Assembly: GCA_025463515.1 (NCBI GenBank)
Contig: JAODAQ010000038.1
Location: 16,291 to 80,290, forward strand
DNA: 64,000 nucleotides
From: Rhodoglobus sp.
GTDB taxonomy: Bacteria; Actinomycetota; Actinomycetes; Actinomycetales; Microbacteriaceae
Reading direction: 5' to 3'
Positions 18,408 through 26,306 of this stretch are shown here, piece after piece (the stretch's first letter is position 1; each line of letters opens with the position of its first letter). The position numbers were made by a program, and so were the translations under genes. The notes beneath the pieces are model-generated. The model made no database searches. It worked only from the letters and a program-made list of their open reading frames with translations, and was not told the DNA's origin.

Positions 18408-18566
18408 CTAGCCCGCGGAGACGGCGCTGAGGGCGGGCCACTGCTCGGCGTCGAGTCGCAGCGACTCGTCGAGCATCCGGATCATGGCCTCTGTGGTGCG
18501 GTCGGCAGCCTGCTGAGCGCTGCGGTCGGGCGTGTGCAGCCTGCTCGTCCAGCGGTTGGTGTCCAT
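18408..18566 (-). CDS. Small hypothetical protein
   Basis: A 52-residue soluble protein starting MDTNRWTSRLHTPDRSAQQAADRT, probably helical. The ATG at 18566 is chosen because GAGGAGG lies 6 bases before it; a start at 18596 would ignore this site. It converges on the GH43-like gene, with a single base between the two stop codons. I recognise no family. Confidence 0.6.
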   Translation of the reverse strand: MDTNRWTSRLHTPDRSAQQAADRTTEAMIRMLDESLRLDAEQWPALSAVSAG

Positions 18567-18701
18567 GACTGCCTCCTCACCATAAGAGACCGGCACCTCC
18601 GCCGGTTATGACGGCGACTCTACTCGCATTGTGCCCCCCGTTCGCGTGACGCGCCATCGGCGTGTCTCGACAGGAAAGACCCCCGCCCCTAGGCTGGCGC
18701 C

Positions 18702-19271
18702 ATGTCCCGGATGCCGGTCCTCGCGTTCTGCGGGAGCCTGCGGTCCGACTCGCTCAACCGGGCGCTGCTCGACCTCGCGGAGCGTCTGGCGCCCGACCTC
18801 CAGTTCGTCGGCGCGGACCTGATCCCCGACCTCCCGCTGTTCAACCCGGGCCTCGACCTGACCGACGAGCTGCCCGCGAGCGTCCGGCACTTCCGCGGCC
18901 TGGCCCGCGCCGCCAAGGCCGTGGTGATCGCCTCGCCCGAGTACGTGCACGCGCCCTCCGGAATCACCAAGAACGCTCTCGACTGGCTCGACGGCTACGG
19001 AGCGCTCGACGGCAAGCCCACGCTGCTGCTCAGCGCGTCCCCGGGCTCCACGGGCGGCATCCAGGGGCTCGTCGCGCTCTTCCCGACGCTGCAGGCACTG
19101 GGGGCCGTGCTCATCGACCCCGTGAGCGTGTCCCGTGCGGGCTCTCGCCTCGACTCGCACGGCAACGTGATGGACCCTGCGGTGTACCAGCGCGTCGAAC
19201 TTGCGATGGACGACCTGCGCGAGGCGATGGACTTCGCGTACGGGCATCCGCTCGCCGCGCGGGGCATGTAG
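18702..19271 (+). CDS. NADPH-dependent FMN reductase family flavoprotein
   Basis: A 189-residue flavodoxin-like protein: the FMN phosphate loop GSLRSDSLNRALLDLA near the N-terminus and the family motif SPEYVHAPSGITKNALDWL near residue 86. Such enzymes reduce quinones, azo dyes, chromate or free flavin. The gene has a textbook leaderless promoter: TCGACA (18667-18672), a 17-base spacer, TAGGCT (18690-18695), then 6 bases to the ATG. It is a different subfamily member from the one at 39165. Confidence 0.88.
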   Translation: MSRMPVLAFCGSLRSDSLNRALLDLAERLAPDLQFVGADLIPDLPLFNPGLDLTDELPASVRHFRGLARAAKAVVIASPEYVHAPSGITKNALDWLDGYGALDGKPTLLLSASPGSTGGIQGLVALFPTLQALGAVLIDPVSVSRAGSRLDSHGNVMDPAVYQRVELAMDDLREAMDFAYGHPLAARGM

Positions 19272-19294
19272 CCGCGCATCCCTAGACTTGGCGC

Positions 19295-19831
19295 ATGTCA
19301 CCCCGCTGGCTCGGCCACCTGCTGGAAAGCCGTCGCGCTGACGTGTCGCTGAGCGCCTGGAACCTGCTCGAATCAGGTCAGGACCTCATCCTCACAAGTC
19401 CCTCCTTCGCCGACGGTGAGCCTCTGCCGCAGCGCTTCGCCGGGCGGGGCGTGGGCGACAACATCTCACCCGCCCTGCAGTGGAGCGGCGTGCCGGTCGA
19501 GGCCGACCACCTCGTCTTCGTGCTGGAGGACATCGACTCCCCGCTCCAGCGGCCGCTCGTGCACACGCTGACCATACTCGAGCCGGATGCCACGGCGCTG
19601 CCCGAGGGCGGGCTCGCGCCAGGGGCTCCCGGCGTCGAGCACCTCAAGGGCATGCTCGGCTCGGGCTACAGCGGCCCCCGCCCGATCGTCGGGCACGGCA
19701 TCCACCGCTACCGCTTCATGCTGTTCGCCGTGGAGGGCGACCTCGACGTGAGCTCGCAGCGCGCCGCACTCGACTCCATGGTCGGGCACGTGGTCGCGCG
19801 CGGCCGGCTCGTCGGAACCTACGAGAGGTAG
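19295..19831 (+). CDS. YbhB/YbcL family (PEBP, Raf-kinase-inhibitor-like) protein
   Basis: A 178-residue protein with the PEBP signature: LTSPSFADGEPLPQRFAG, then a D-N-I-S-P-A-L-Q-W-S-G-V-P segment, FVLEDIDSP, H-x-L-T-I and Y-S-G-P-R-P with the ligand-site G-x-H-R-Y-x-F. Bacterial PEBP proteins are cytoplasmic or secreted with poorly known ligands. TAGACT at 19283-19288 sits 6 bases before the ATG, suggesting a leaderless mRNA. The three downstream genes are packed tightly behind it. Confidence 0.9.
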   Translation: MSPRWLGHLLESRRADVSLSAWNLLESGQDLILTSPSFADGEPLPQRFAGRGVGDNISPALQWSGVPVEADHLVFVLEDIDSPLQRPLVHTLTILEPDATALPEGGLAPGAPGVEHLKGMLGSGYSGPRPIVGHGIHRYRFMLFAVEGDLDVSSQRAALDSMVGHVVARGRLVGTYER

Positions 19832-19833
19832 CG

Positions 19834-20307
19834 ATGCTCGAGCAGTGGTCTGACTTCTTCGTCGCGTCGGCGGGCGCGGCCGCCGGGCTCGCGGGGCTGA
19901 TCATCGTCGCGATGTCGGTGAACATCGAGACGATCGTGAAGATCCCGTCGATGCCGTCGCGAGCGGGCTCGACGATCGCGAACCTGGTGCTGATCGTGGT
20001 GGCCTCGATCGCCGGCCTCATGGCCGCGCTGCCCGTGACGGCCTTCGGCATCATCGTGCTGGCTGGCGGGCTCGGATGCCTGGGGCTCGCGGTCGACTCC
20101 ACGGTGCAGATCGTGCGGAAGGCCGGCCTGAGCGGGCTCGTGCGGGGTGCCGTCGGTGTCCTTCCGGGCATCGGCTTCGTGGTGGGCGGGGCGCTGTTGG
20201 TGGTGGGGCTCGAGGCGGGCCTGTACTGGGTGAGCGCGGGCATCCTGCTGGCCTTCGTCGGCTCTGTGCTCAATGCCTGGGTGCTGCTCGTGGAGATCCG
20301 CCGATGA
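19834..20307 (+). CDS. Multi-pass membrane protein of unknown function
   Basis: A 157-residue protein with four to five hydrophobic segments: about 8-28 (FFVASAGAAAGLAGLIIVAMS), 48-68, 70-88, 104-127 and 130-152. GAGAGGTAG precedes the ATG two bases after the previous stop. Its own stop overlaps the start of the acyl-CoA dehydrogenase (ATGA). No family recognised. Confidence 0.75.
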   Translation: MLEQWSDFFVASAGAAAGLAGLIIVAMSVNIETIVKIPSMPSRAGSTIANLVLIVVASIAGLMAALPVTAFGIIVLAGGLGCLGLAVDSTVQIVRKAGLSGLVRGAVGVLPGIGFVVGGALLVVGLEAGLYWVSAGILLAFVGSVLNAWVLLVEIRR

Positions 20308-21464
20308 ACGGCGCGTGGGACCTCATCGCGCTCGACTCCCTGCTCACCGACGAGGAGCTGGCGACCCGCGAGCGCGTGCGCGAGTTCGTCGACCGGCGGG
20401 TTCGGCCGAACATCGCGCGCTGGTTCGAGGACGCGGTGTTCCCCCTCGAGGTCGTGCCCGAGCTGGGCGAGCTGGGTCTGCTCGGAATGCACCTGCAGGG
20501 CTACGGCTGCGCGGGCCGCTCGGCCGTCGAGTACGGCCTGGCGGCGCTCGAGCTCGAGGCCGGCGACTCGGGGCTGCGCACCTTCGTGAGCGTGCAGGGC
20601 TCGCTCGCGATGAGTGCGATCTCGAAGTTCGGCTCCGAGGAGCAGAAGACCGACTGGCTGCCGCGCCTGGCGAAGGGCGAGGCGATCGGATGCTTCGGCC
20701 TCACCGAGCCCGACGCGGGCTCCGACCCCGCCGCCATGACCACGACCGCCCGTCTCGTCGGCGACGAGTGGGTGCTCGACGGCGCCAAGCGGTGGATCGG
20801 CCTCGCCTCCGTCGCCCACGTCGCCGTGATCTGGGCGAAGACTGACGACGGCGTGCGGGGCTTCCTCGTGCCGACCGACACCGCTGGCTTTACCGCAACG
20901 CCCATCGGCGGCAAGCTGTCGATGCGCGCGTCGATCCAGTGCGACGTCCTGTTGGACGGCGTCCATCTGCCCGCTGACGCCGTGCTCCCACTGTCGAAGG
21001 GGCTTCGCAGCCCGTTCGAGTGCCTCAACGAGGCGCGCTACGGCATCGCCTGGGGAGCGATGGGCGCCGCGCGCGACAGCTACCTCGCCGCCCTCGAGTA
21101 CTCGCTCGGCCGCACGCCGTTCGGCAAGCCGGTCGCGGGCTTCCAGCTCACCCAGCAGAAGCTCGTCGACATGGCGCTCGAGATCGACAAGGGGATGCTG
21201 CTCGCCCTCCACCTCGGCAGGCTCAAGGATGCCGGGCGCCTGCAGCCCCACCAGATCTCGGTCGGCAAGCTCAACAATGTGCGCGAGGCACTCGCCATCT
21301 GCCGTGAGGCCCGTGCCATCCTCGGCGGGAACGGCATCACGCTCGACTACTCGCCCCTGCGGCACGCCAACAACCTCGAGAGCGTCCGCACGTACGAGGG
21401 CACCGACGAGGTGCACACGCTCGTGCTGGGGCAGCACATCACGGGCATCGCGGCGTTCCGCTAG
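20304..21464 (+). CDS. Acyl-CoA dehydrogenase, glutaryl-CoA dehydrogenase-like
   Basis: A 386-residue flavoenzyme with the three ACAD domains: an N-terminal helical part, a middle beta domain (CFGLTEPDAGSDPAAM, the FAD/substrate signature) and a C-terminal helical part ending in VRTYEGTDEVHTLVLGQHITG. The Glu of YEGT is in the position of the catalytic base of glutaryl-CoA and isovaleryl-CoA dehydrogenases. The overall sequence is closest to the glutaryl-CoA type, but decarboxylation cannot be assigned without structure. It is coupled to the preceding membrane gene and is convergent with the antiporter, overlapping it by 4 bases at the 3' end. Confidence 0.9.
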   Translation: MNGAWDLIALDSLLTDEELATRERVREFVDRRVRPNIARWFEDAVFPLEVVPELGELGLLGMHLQGYGCAGRSAVEYGLAALELEAGDSGLRTFVSVQGSLAMSAISKFGSEEQKTDWLPRLAKGEAIGCFGLTEPDAGSDPAAMTTTARLVGDEWVLDGAKRWIGLASVAHVAVIWAKTDDGVRGFLVPTDTAGFTATPIGGKLSMRASIQCDVLLDGVHLPADAVLPLSKGLRSPFECLNEARYGIAWGAMGAARDSYLAALEYSLGRTPFGKPVAGFQLTQQKLVDMALEIDKGMLLALHLGRLKDAGRLQPHQISVGKLNNVREALAICREARAILGGNGITLDYSPLRHANNLESVRTYEGTDEVHTLVLGQHITGIAAFR

Positions 21465-22669
21465 GCGGCGGGAGCCTCCGCGGAGGACTCGGCGGACTCG
21501 GCGGCGAGGCGGCGGTTTCGCACGATGGTCTTGAACCACGCGGCATCCGGGATTCTGGACAGCAGCGGCCCCGCGATCACCGTGATGAGCACATAGGCCG
21601 TGGCGAGCGGCGCGAGGCGGGGCTCGACGGCGGCGCCCGCGAGACCGGCGATCACTATCGAGAACTCGCCTCGCGGCGTGAGGGCGAAGCCCGTTCTCCA
21701 GCGGCCGGGGATGCCGATACCGGCGCGCTTGGCCGCGAGGTAGCCCGTGAGCGTCTTCGTGCCCATCGTCAGCACCGCGAGGATGAGGGCGGGCAGTAGT
21801 GCGGGCACGATGTCCGCCGGGTCCGTGGCGATCCCGAAGAAGACGAAGAACACCGTCGCGAAGAGGTCGCGCAAGGGGGCGAGCACGATTGTCGCGTTGT
21901 GGGCGACCTGGCCGGAGATCGCGATGCCGACGAGGAACGCGCCGACTGCCGCCGACACCTTCGCCTCGTCCGCGAGCCCGGCGACGAGCATCGTGAGCCC
22001 GAGGACGCCCAGGAGGAGCGGTTCGGGCAGGTTGGCCGGGAACAGGCGCGAGAGCACCTTGCCGAACCGCAGCGCGATGAACAGGATCACCACCACGACG
22101 CTCACGGCGATGACGACGGTCGTGGCGCCCTGTAGCACGCCCTCGCCGATCACGAGCGCCGAGAGCACGGGCAGGTAGAAGGCCATCGCCAGGTCTTCGA
22201 TGACGAGGACCGACAGGATGACCGGGGTCTCCCGGTTGCCGAGCCGCTTCAGGTCTCGTAGCACCTTCGCGATCACCCCGGAGGACGACACCCAGGTCAC
22301 ACCGGCCAGCGTGACCGCCGCGACCGGCCCCCAGCCGAGCACGAGGGCGAAGAGGGCGCCGGGCAGCGCGTTGAGCAGGGCGTCGAGCAGCCCCGCGACG
22401 CGCGCCTGCCGGAGGTTGCGCACGAGCTCCGTGGGGGAGTACTCGAGCCCGAGCATCGCGAGGAGCAGGATGACCCCGATCTCGGAGCCCACCTCGAAGA
22501 AGTCCTGGCTCGCATCGAGCGGGAAGAAGCTGCCGTGCCCCACGGCGAGGCCCGCGATCAGGTACAGCGGGATGGGCGAGACCCCGAATCGGATCGCCAG
22601 GCGACCGAGCAGGCTCAGGACGAGAAGGAGGGCTCCGACTTCGATGAGCAGCAGGGTCGTTTCGTGCAT
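21461..22669 (-). CDS. Cation:proton antiporter, CPA2/Kef family
   Basis: A 402-residue membrane protein with about 12 helices, beginning MHETTLLLIEVGALLLVLSLLGRLA and containing PLYLIAGLAVGHG and VLVIEDLAMAFYLPVLSALV, the CPA2 pattern. A cytoplasmic NAD-binding RCK domain is missing, but the separate upstream gene supplies a TrkA-C-like subunit, as in KhtTU-type K+/H+ antiporters. It is the last gene of a five-gene operon that also carries the acyl reductase and ferritin-like genes, 7 bases after its regulatory partner. Confidence 0.9.
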   Translation of the reverse strand: MHETTLLLIEVGALLLVLSLLGRLAIRFGVSPIPLYLIAGLAVGHGSFFPLDASQDFFEVGSEIGVILLLAMLGLEYSPTELVRNLRQARVAGLLDALLNALPGALFALVLGWGPVAAVTLAGVTWVSSSGVIAKVLRDLKRLGNRETPVILSVLVIEDLAMAFYLPVLSALVIGEGVLQGATTVVIAVSVVVVILFIALRFGKVLSRLFPANLPEPLLLGVLGLTMLVAGLADEAKVSAAVGAFLVGIAISGQVAHNATIVLAPLRDLFATVFFVFFGIATDPADIVPALLPALILAVLTMGTKTLTGYLAAKRAGIGIPGRWRTGFALTPRGEFSIVIAGLAGAAVEPRLAPLATAYVLITVIAGPLLSRIPDAAWFKTIVRNRRLAAESAESSAEAPAA

Positions 22670-22676
22670 GGGCGGC

Positions 22677-23171
22677 TTAGCTCGGCCCGCGGTCGATGAG
22701 CTTGCTGAGCTTGTCGAGGCCCTGCCGCGTGCCGACGGCCACGATGACGTCGCCGCTCTCGAGCAGCACGTCGGGCGTGGGAGAGGGGATGATCTCGGTG
22801 CCGCGCGCGATGGCCACGATCGACGAGCTCGTGAGCGTGCGCGCCTTCGTATGGCCCATGGGGCGGCCGATGAACTTCGAGTCGAAGGGGAGCGAGATCT
22901 CCTCCGTGAACAGGCCGGGGATCTTCTCGCTGAGCCCCGAGAGGCGGCTGAGCGCGATCGAGGCGCCGAGGAGCTCGGCCAGGGCGGCCGCCTCGTCGTC
23001 GGTCAGCGCGACCGTGTCGGTCGAGGCATCCGGGTCGTCGATGTCGAACAGCGCGATGTCGCGCTCGCCGGAGCGCTGTGAGACGACGCTCACGCGCCTG
23101 CCGCTCGCGGTGATGACGTCGTTGCGCACCCCGATCCCGGGGAGGTCGACGCGCTCGATGCGAACAGTCAC
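22677..23171 (-). CDS. Regulatory subunit of the K+/H+ antiporter (KhtT-like, TrkA-C domain)
   Basis: A 164-residue soluble protein: the N-terminal part (VRIERVDLPGIGVRNDVITASG) matches the KhtT-type lead domain and the C-terminal half (about 85-160: ARGTEIIPSPTPDVLLESGDVIVAVG) is a TrkA-C/RCK_C ligand-binding domain. It starts with GTG at 23171, overlapping the stop of the ferritin-like gene by four bases (GTGA). Together with the next gene it should form a gated antiporter, probably responding to a nucleotide or pH. Confidence 0.88.
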   Translation of the reverse strand: MTVRIERVDLPGIGVRNDVITASGRRVSVVSQRSGERDIALFDIDDPDASTDTVALTDDEAAALAELLGASIALSRLSGLSEKIPGLFTEEISLPFDSKFIGRPMGHTKARTLTSSSIVAIARGTEIIPSPTPDVLLESGDVIVAVGTRQGLDKLSKLIDRGPS

Positions 23172-23974
23172 GCCGCGATGGGCGCTGAGACGCCGTACTT
23201 CTTCATCGAGGTCTCGACGATGGTCAGGCCCTCGAGGCCGGGCATCCGGGAGATGTGCTCGTCGAGCTTGCGGATCTCCCGCAGGCCCTCCTCGCCGGCG
23301 AAGATGTGGCTCATCACGTGGTTGACCTCGGCGGGCTCCATGACGCTCGAGCCGACCGGGCCCCAGGCGTTCTTCAGGGCGAAGCGGGCGAGTACCTGCG
23401 CCTTCTTGCTCTTGGCGAGGCGGTCTCTTGCCTGCGTGGCGTAGAAGGCCACGTGGCGGGCCTCCTGCTTCGCGATGCGGCGCAGCAGCTCGGCAAGCAC
23501 GGGGTGCTGCTCGAGATCGGCCATCCGGTTGTAGGCGGCGACGGCAGACCACTCGTTGGCGGCGCCCCAGATCATGTGCACCGCGATGAAGTCCTTGCCC
23601 ACGATGTTTCCGAGCAGCGACTGCTTGATCGGGTCGAGGCGGTCCTTCCAGCCGAGCTTGAGGCGCGTGGCCTTGAGCTGGTCGAAGTCGAGGGTGATGT
23701 CGTGGGCGCCGAGCACCGCGGAGAGCGCCTCGCCGTGCCAGAACTCCTCGCGGTTCCACATCGTCATGAAGGCGGAGACGTCGGCCTCCTTGTGCGAGGG
23801 GGTGACGAGCAGGTCGCGCAGGTAGCAGACCGTGTGGTACTCGATGTCGGCCATGTACCGGATGCTGCGGAGGGTCGCCTCGGGCAGGGGATTGCTCTTG
23901 AACTGGTCGAAATCCAGGTCGCCCCAGACCACCTTCTTCGAGGTGCTCGTGTACTTGTCGATGTCAAACGCCAT
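23168..23974 (-). CDS. Ferritin-like di-iron protein (acyl-ACP desaturase/R2-type helical bundle)
   Basis: A 268-residue all-helical protein with a full set of di-iron ligands spaced as in acyl-ACP desaturases and related oxygenases: E45 (helix 1), E77-x-x-H80 (EFWH), E141 (ANEW) and E171-x-x-H174 (EARH). It should therefore activate O2. Substrate is unknown. The neighbours (acyl reductase fused to a HAD domain, and across the promoter a DHAP-type acyltransferase and an alkylglycerone-phosphate synthase) suggest a lipid chain, fatty aldehyde or alkyl ether. Its start overlaps the end of the reductase gene by 11 bases. The paralogue at 26303 shares the fold but has lost the ligands. Confidence 0.85.
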   Translation of the reverse strand: MAFDIDKYTSTSKKVVWGDLDFDQFKSNPLPEATLRSIRYMADIEYHTVCYLRDLLVTPSHKEADVSAFMTMWNREEFWHGEALSAVLGAHDITLDFDQLKATRLKLGWKDRLDPIKQSLLGNIVGKDFIAVHMIWGAANEWSAVAAYNRMADLEQHPVLAELLRRIAKQEARHVAFYATQARDRLAKSKKAQVLARFALKNAWGPVGSSVMEPAEVNHVMSHIFAGEEGLREIRKLDEHISRMPGLEGLTIVETSMKKYGVSAPIAA

Positions 23975-26306
23975 GGGATGCCCCTTCTACTGCGGATGAT
24001 TCGGAGTCACTGCTCTGAACGCCTGCCGCTTTGCGCTTCCAGTCCAGCACATTCCAGTGCTTCTCCTTGGCGTGGCGGTAGAGATTGATGTCCGGATTCA
24101 CGGCATTGGGATTCCCGACCAGCTGCAGCCAGACGAGGTCTGCATGGTTGTCACCGTACCCGTAGGAGCCGTCGAGGTCGAAACCGTTCTGCGCGGCGTA
24201 GTGGCGCAGCCAGGCGGCGCGGGCCTCGTCCACGAGCGGGGGGTCGGCGAGGAAGCCCGTCAGCACACCGTCGCGCTCGTGCATCCGGCCGGCCACCACC
24301 TCGTCGAAGTAGGGCAGGAAGGGCGTGACGGTCAAGTCGATGGAGCCCGTCACGAGGATCGTGCGGTGGCCGGCGTCCCGGTGCTCCTGCACGCGCTTGA
24401 GGGCGTCGGGCAGGGCGCGGCGCAGCATCGCCCGGCCGAACGGGCCGCGCACCTGGCGCTCGATCTCGCTCACCTTGAAGCCCTTGTAGCGGCGCATGAA
24501 GGTGCGGATGAACTCGCCGCGGTCACGGCGCTCCGCACGCCAGTACTTGCGCAGCGAGAAGGTGAAGTTCGCGAGGTCGTGGGCGACGCGGGAGCGCGGG
24601 ACGGTACCGGCCCACAGGGTGAGGTACTGCTTCACGAGGTTCGACTCGAGCACGGTGCCCTCGAGGTCGAACACGGCGACCACATCGGTGCGCTCGGGGA
24701 GGACCTTCTGCGCCTTGGCCTTGGCCGAGGGTCGCTTGCCGAACGCGCGCGTGAGCGTCGTCACGGCGGGGAAGTGCACTTCCTGCCAGTACTTCTCCCA
24801 CTCGATGTCGTTGACGTCGAAGCCCTCGTCCTCCTGGACCTCCTTCGGCAGCGACGCGAGCAGCTTGCGGGTGTTCGTGTCGTCGAAGATGATCTCGGTC
24901 TGCACGTAGGCGCGGTAGAGCTCGGTGAACGCCCGGAGCTGCTGCAGGCCGTGCTTGCCCTTGCGGACGGTGTCGAGCCATTCCCGGGTGCGCTTGGTCG
25001 TGGGCATCCGCTCGATGAGCTTCTCGGCGCGCACCACCTGGTTCTCGCGCTTCTCGAGGGCGCGCTCGACCTTCTGGCCGCCGGGGAAGCGCCACTTCGG
25101 AACGATGATGTCGCCCTTTTCGTCGGGCAGGGGGTTGTCGACGAAGTAGCGGTTGACGTTCTCGTACATGCGGTGGAACGGCAGCGGGTTGGTCTTGCCC
25201 GAGACGACCTGGAAGTACTCGGCGGCGTTCGGCTGCGCCGGGCGCGCGGCGGCGGCGAGCGCGGCGTTGACCACGAAGTCGACGGGGATCACATCGAGGA
25301 TCGAGTCGGGCAGGCCCGGGAAGTCGGGCAGCTGGCCGCGGCCGTACGCGATGATGAGCGGGTCGGCGACCTTGAAGCCGTCGATCCAGCCGGGGAACGG
25401 GTGCTTGAGCGAGCTCTCGATGATGCTCGGGCGCACGATCGAGAGGCGGTGGCCGGCCTGTGACCACAGCTCCTCCGCGGCGCGCTCGGCGAAGGCCTTG
25501 GTGAGCGTGTAGACGTCGGTCCAGCCGAGGGACTCGGCGCGGGTGCGGCCGTAGTCGACGAGGCGCTCGCGCACCCACTCGGTGCGTGCGGCCTCGGCGA
25601 ACCCGGCGACGGCCTGCGGGCCGGTCTTGCCGTGGCGCGCCTTCGCGCGGTTGAGCTGCTCGCGCAGGGCCTGCGGCTCACGGGACTCGAGCTCGACGCG
25701 CGCCCGGGCCGACTTGGCGGCCTCGTACTCCGCGCGCCAGTCGACGTTGTGGGTGAGGGATGCCTCGGGGGCGATGCCCTTGCGGATCCCGCCGACGTAG
25801 GCCGTGGAGATGTGCACCACGTGCGGGTCGCTCTTGCTCGCCAGGAGCGAGCCGTAGACGCCGTACGCTCCGCCGACGTTGGTGTCGAACGCCTCGTCGA
25901 TCGGCGGGTCGAACGACACGGTAGAGGCTGAGTGGATGACGACGTCGATGTCGTCGGGCAGCACGCCGACGTTGCCGAGCGAGCCCTCGTGGGCGGTGAC
26001 GCGCTTCGCGAACTCCTTGCGCGCCTTCTCCTCGCCGCCGACCGACTCGATCCAGTTCTTGAACACCGGCTTGCGCAGCAGCCCCGCGAGGCGGGCCTCG
26101 CCGGTCTGGCTGCCCTTGCCGCGGACGAGCAGCGTCATTCGCGTGCCGGGGTGAGAGAAGAGGAGCCGCTCGAGGATGGCCTGGCCGACGAAGCCCGTGC
26201 CTCCGGTGAGGAAGATGTGCTCGTTGGTGAGGACGCCGCCGGTAGCCGCTGCCTTCTTGGGCACCGCCTTGCGCGTGGTGGTCTTGGCAGCGGGGGAGGT
26301 CGTCAC
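23964..26306 (-). CDS. Fatty acyl reductase (FAR-type SDR) fused to a HAD-IB hydrolase domain
   Basis: The 780-residue protein has an extended-SDR/FAR domain (about 25-480): FLTGGTGFVGQAILERLL, HSASTVSFDPPIDEAF, STAYVGG, and the active-site Y-T-L-T-K. A HAD-IB domain follows (about 540-750) with FDLEGTVLESN, TGSIDLT and GYGDNHADLVWL. In HAD motif I the second Asp is replaced by Glu (D-L-E-G-T), so phosphatase activity may be weakened. FAR proteins reduce acyl-CoA to fatty alcohol, the donor for ether-lipid synthesis. The start is GTG at 26306, overlapping the previous stop (GTGA). Longer in-frame extensions to 26654 would overlap the ferritin-like gene and are rejected. Mycobacteria carry similar fusions. 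Confidence 0.88.
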   Translation of the reverse strand: MTTSPAAKTTTRKAVPKKAAATGGVLTNEHIFLTGGTGFVGQAILERLLFSHPGTRMTLLVRGKGSQTGEARLAGLLRKPVFKNWIESVGGEEKARKEFAKRVTAHEGSLGNVGVLPDDIDVVIHSASTVSFDPPIDEAFDTNVGGAYGVYGSLLASKSDPHVVHISTAYVGGIRKGIAPEASLTHNVDWRAEYEAAKSARARVELESREPQALREQLNRAKARHGKTGPQAVAGFAEAARTEWVRERLVDYGRTRAESLGWTDVYTLTKAFAERAAEELWSQAGHRLSIVRPSIIESSLKHPFPGWIDGFKVADPLIIAYGRGQLPDFPGLPDSILDVIPVDFVVNAALAAAARPAQPNAAEYFQVVSGKTNPLPFHRMYENVNRYFVDNPLPDEKGDIIVPKWRFPGGQKVERALEKRENQVVRAEKLIERMPTTKRTREWLDTVRKGKHGLQQLRAFTELYRAYVQTEIIFDDTNTRKLLASLPKEVQEDEGFDVNDIEWEKYWQEVHFPAVTTLTRAFGKRPSAKAKAQKVLPERTDVVAVFDLEGTVLESNLVKQYLTLWAGTVPRSRVAHDLANFTFSLRKYWRAERRDRGEFIRTFMRRYKGFKVSEIERQVRGPFGRAMLRRALPDALKRVQEHRDAGHRTILVTGSIDLTVTPFLPYFDEVVAGRMHERDGVLTGFLADPPLVDEARAAWLRHYAAQNGFDLDGSYGYGDNHADLVWLQLVGNPNAVNPDINLYRHAKEKHWNVLDWKRKAAGVQSSDSESSAVEGASHGV

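Noticed and set aside
23168..23974. Assignment of the ferritin-like protein as cyanobacterial-type aldehyde deformylating oxygenase (alkane synthesis)
   Set aside because: An acyl reductase is next to it, but the AGPS, PlsC and SDR genes point to ether lipids, and nothing in the sequence specifically marks the alkane enzyme. It remains an alternative.
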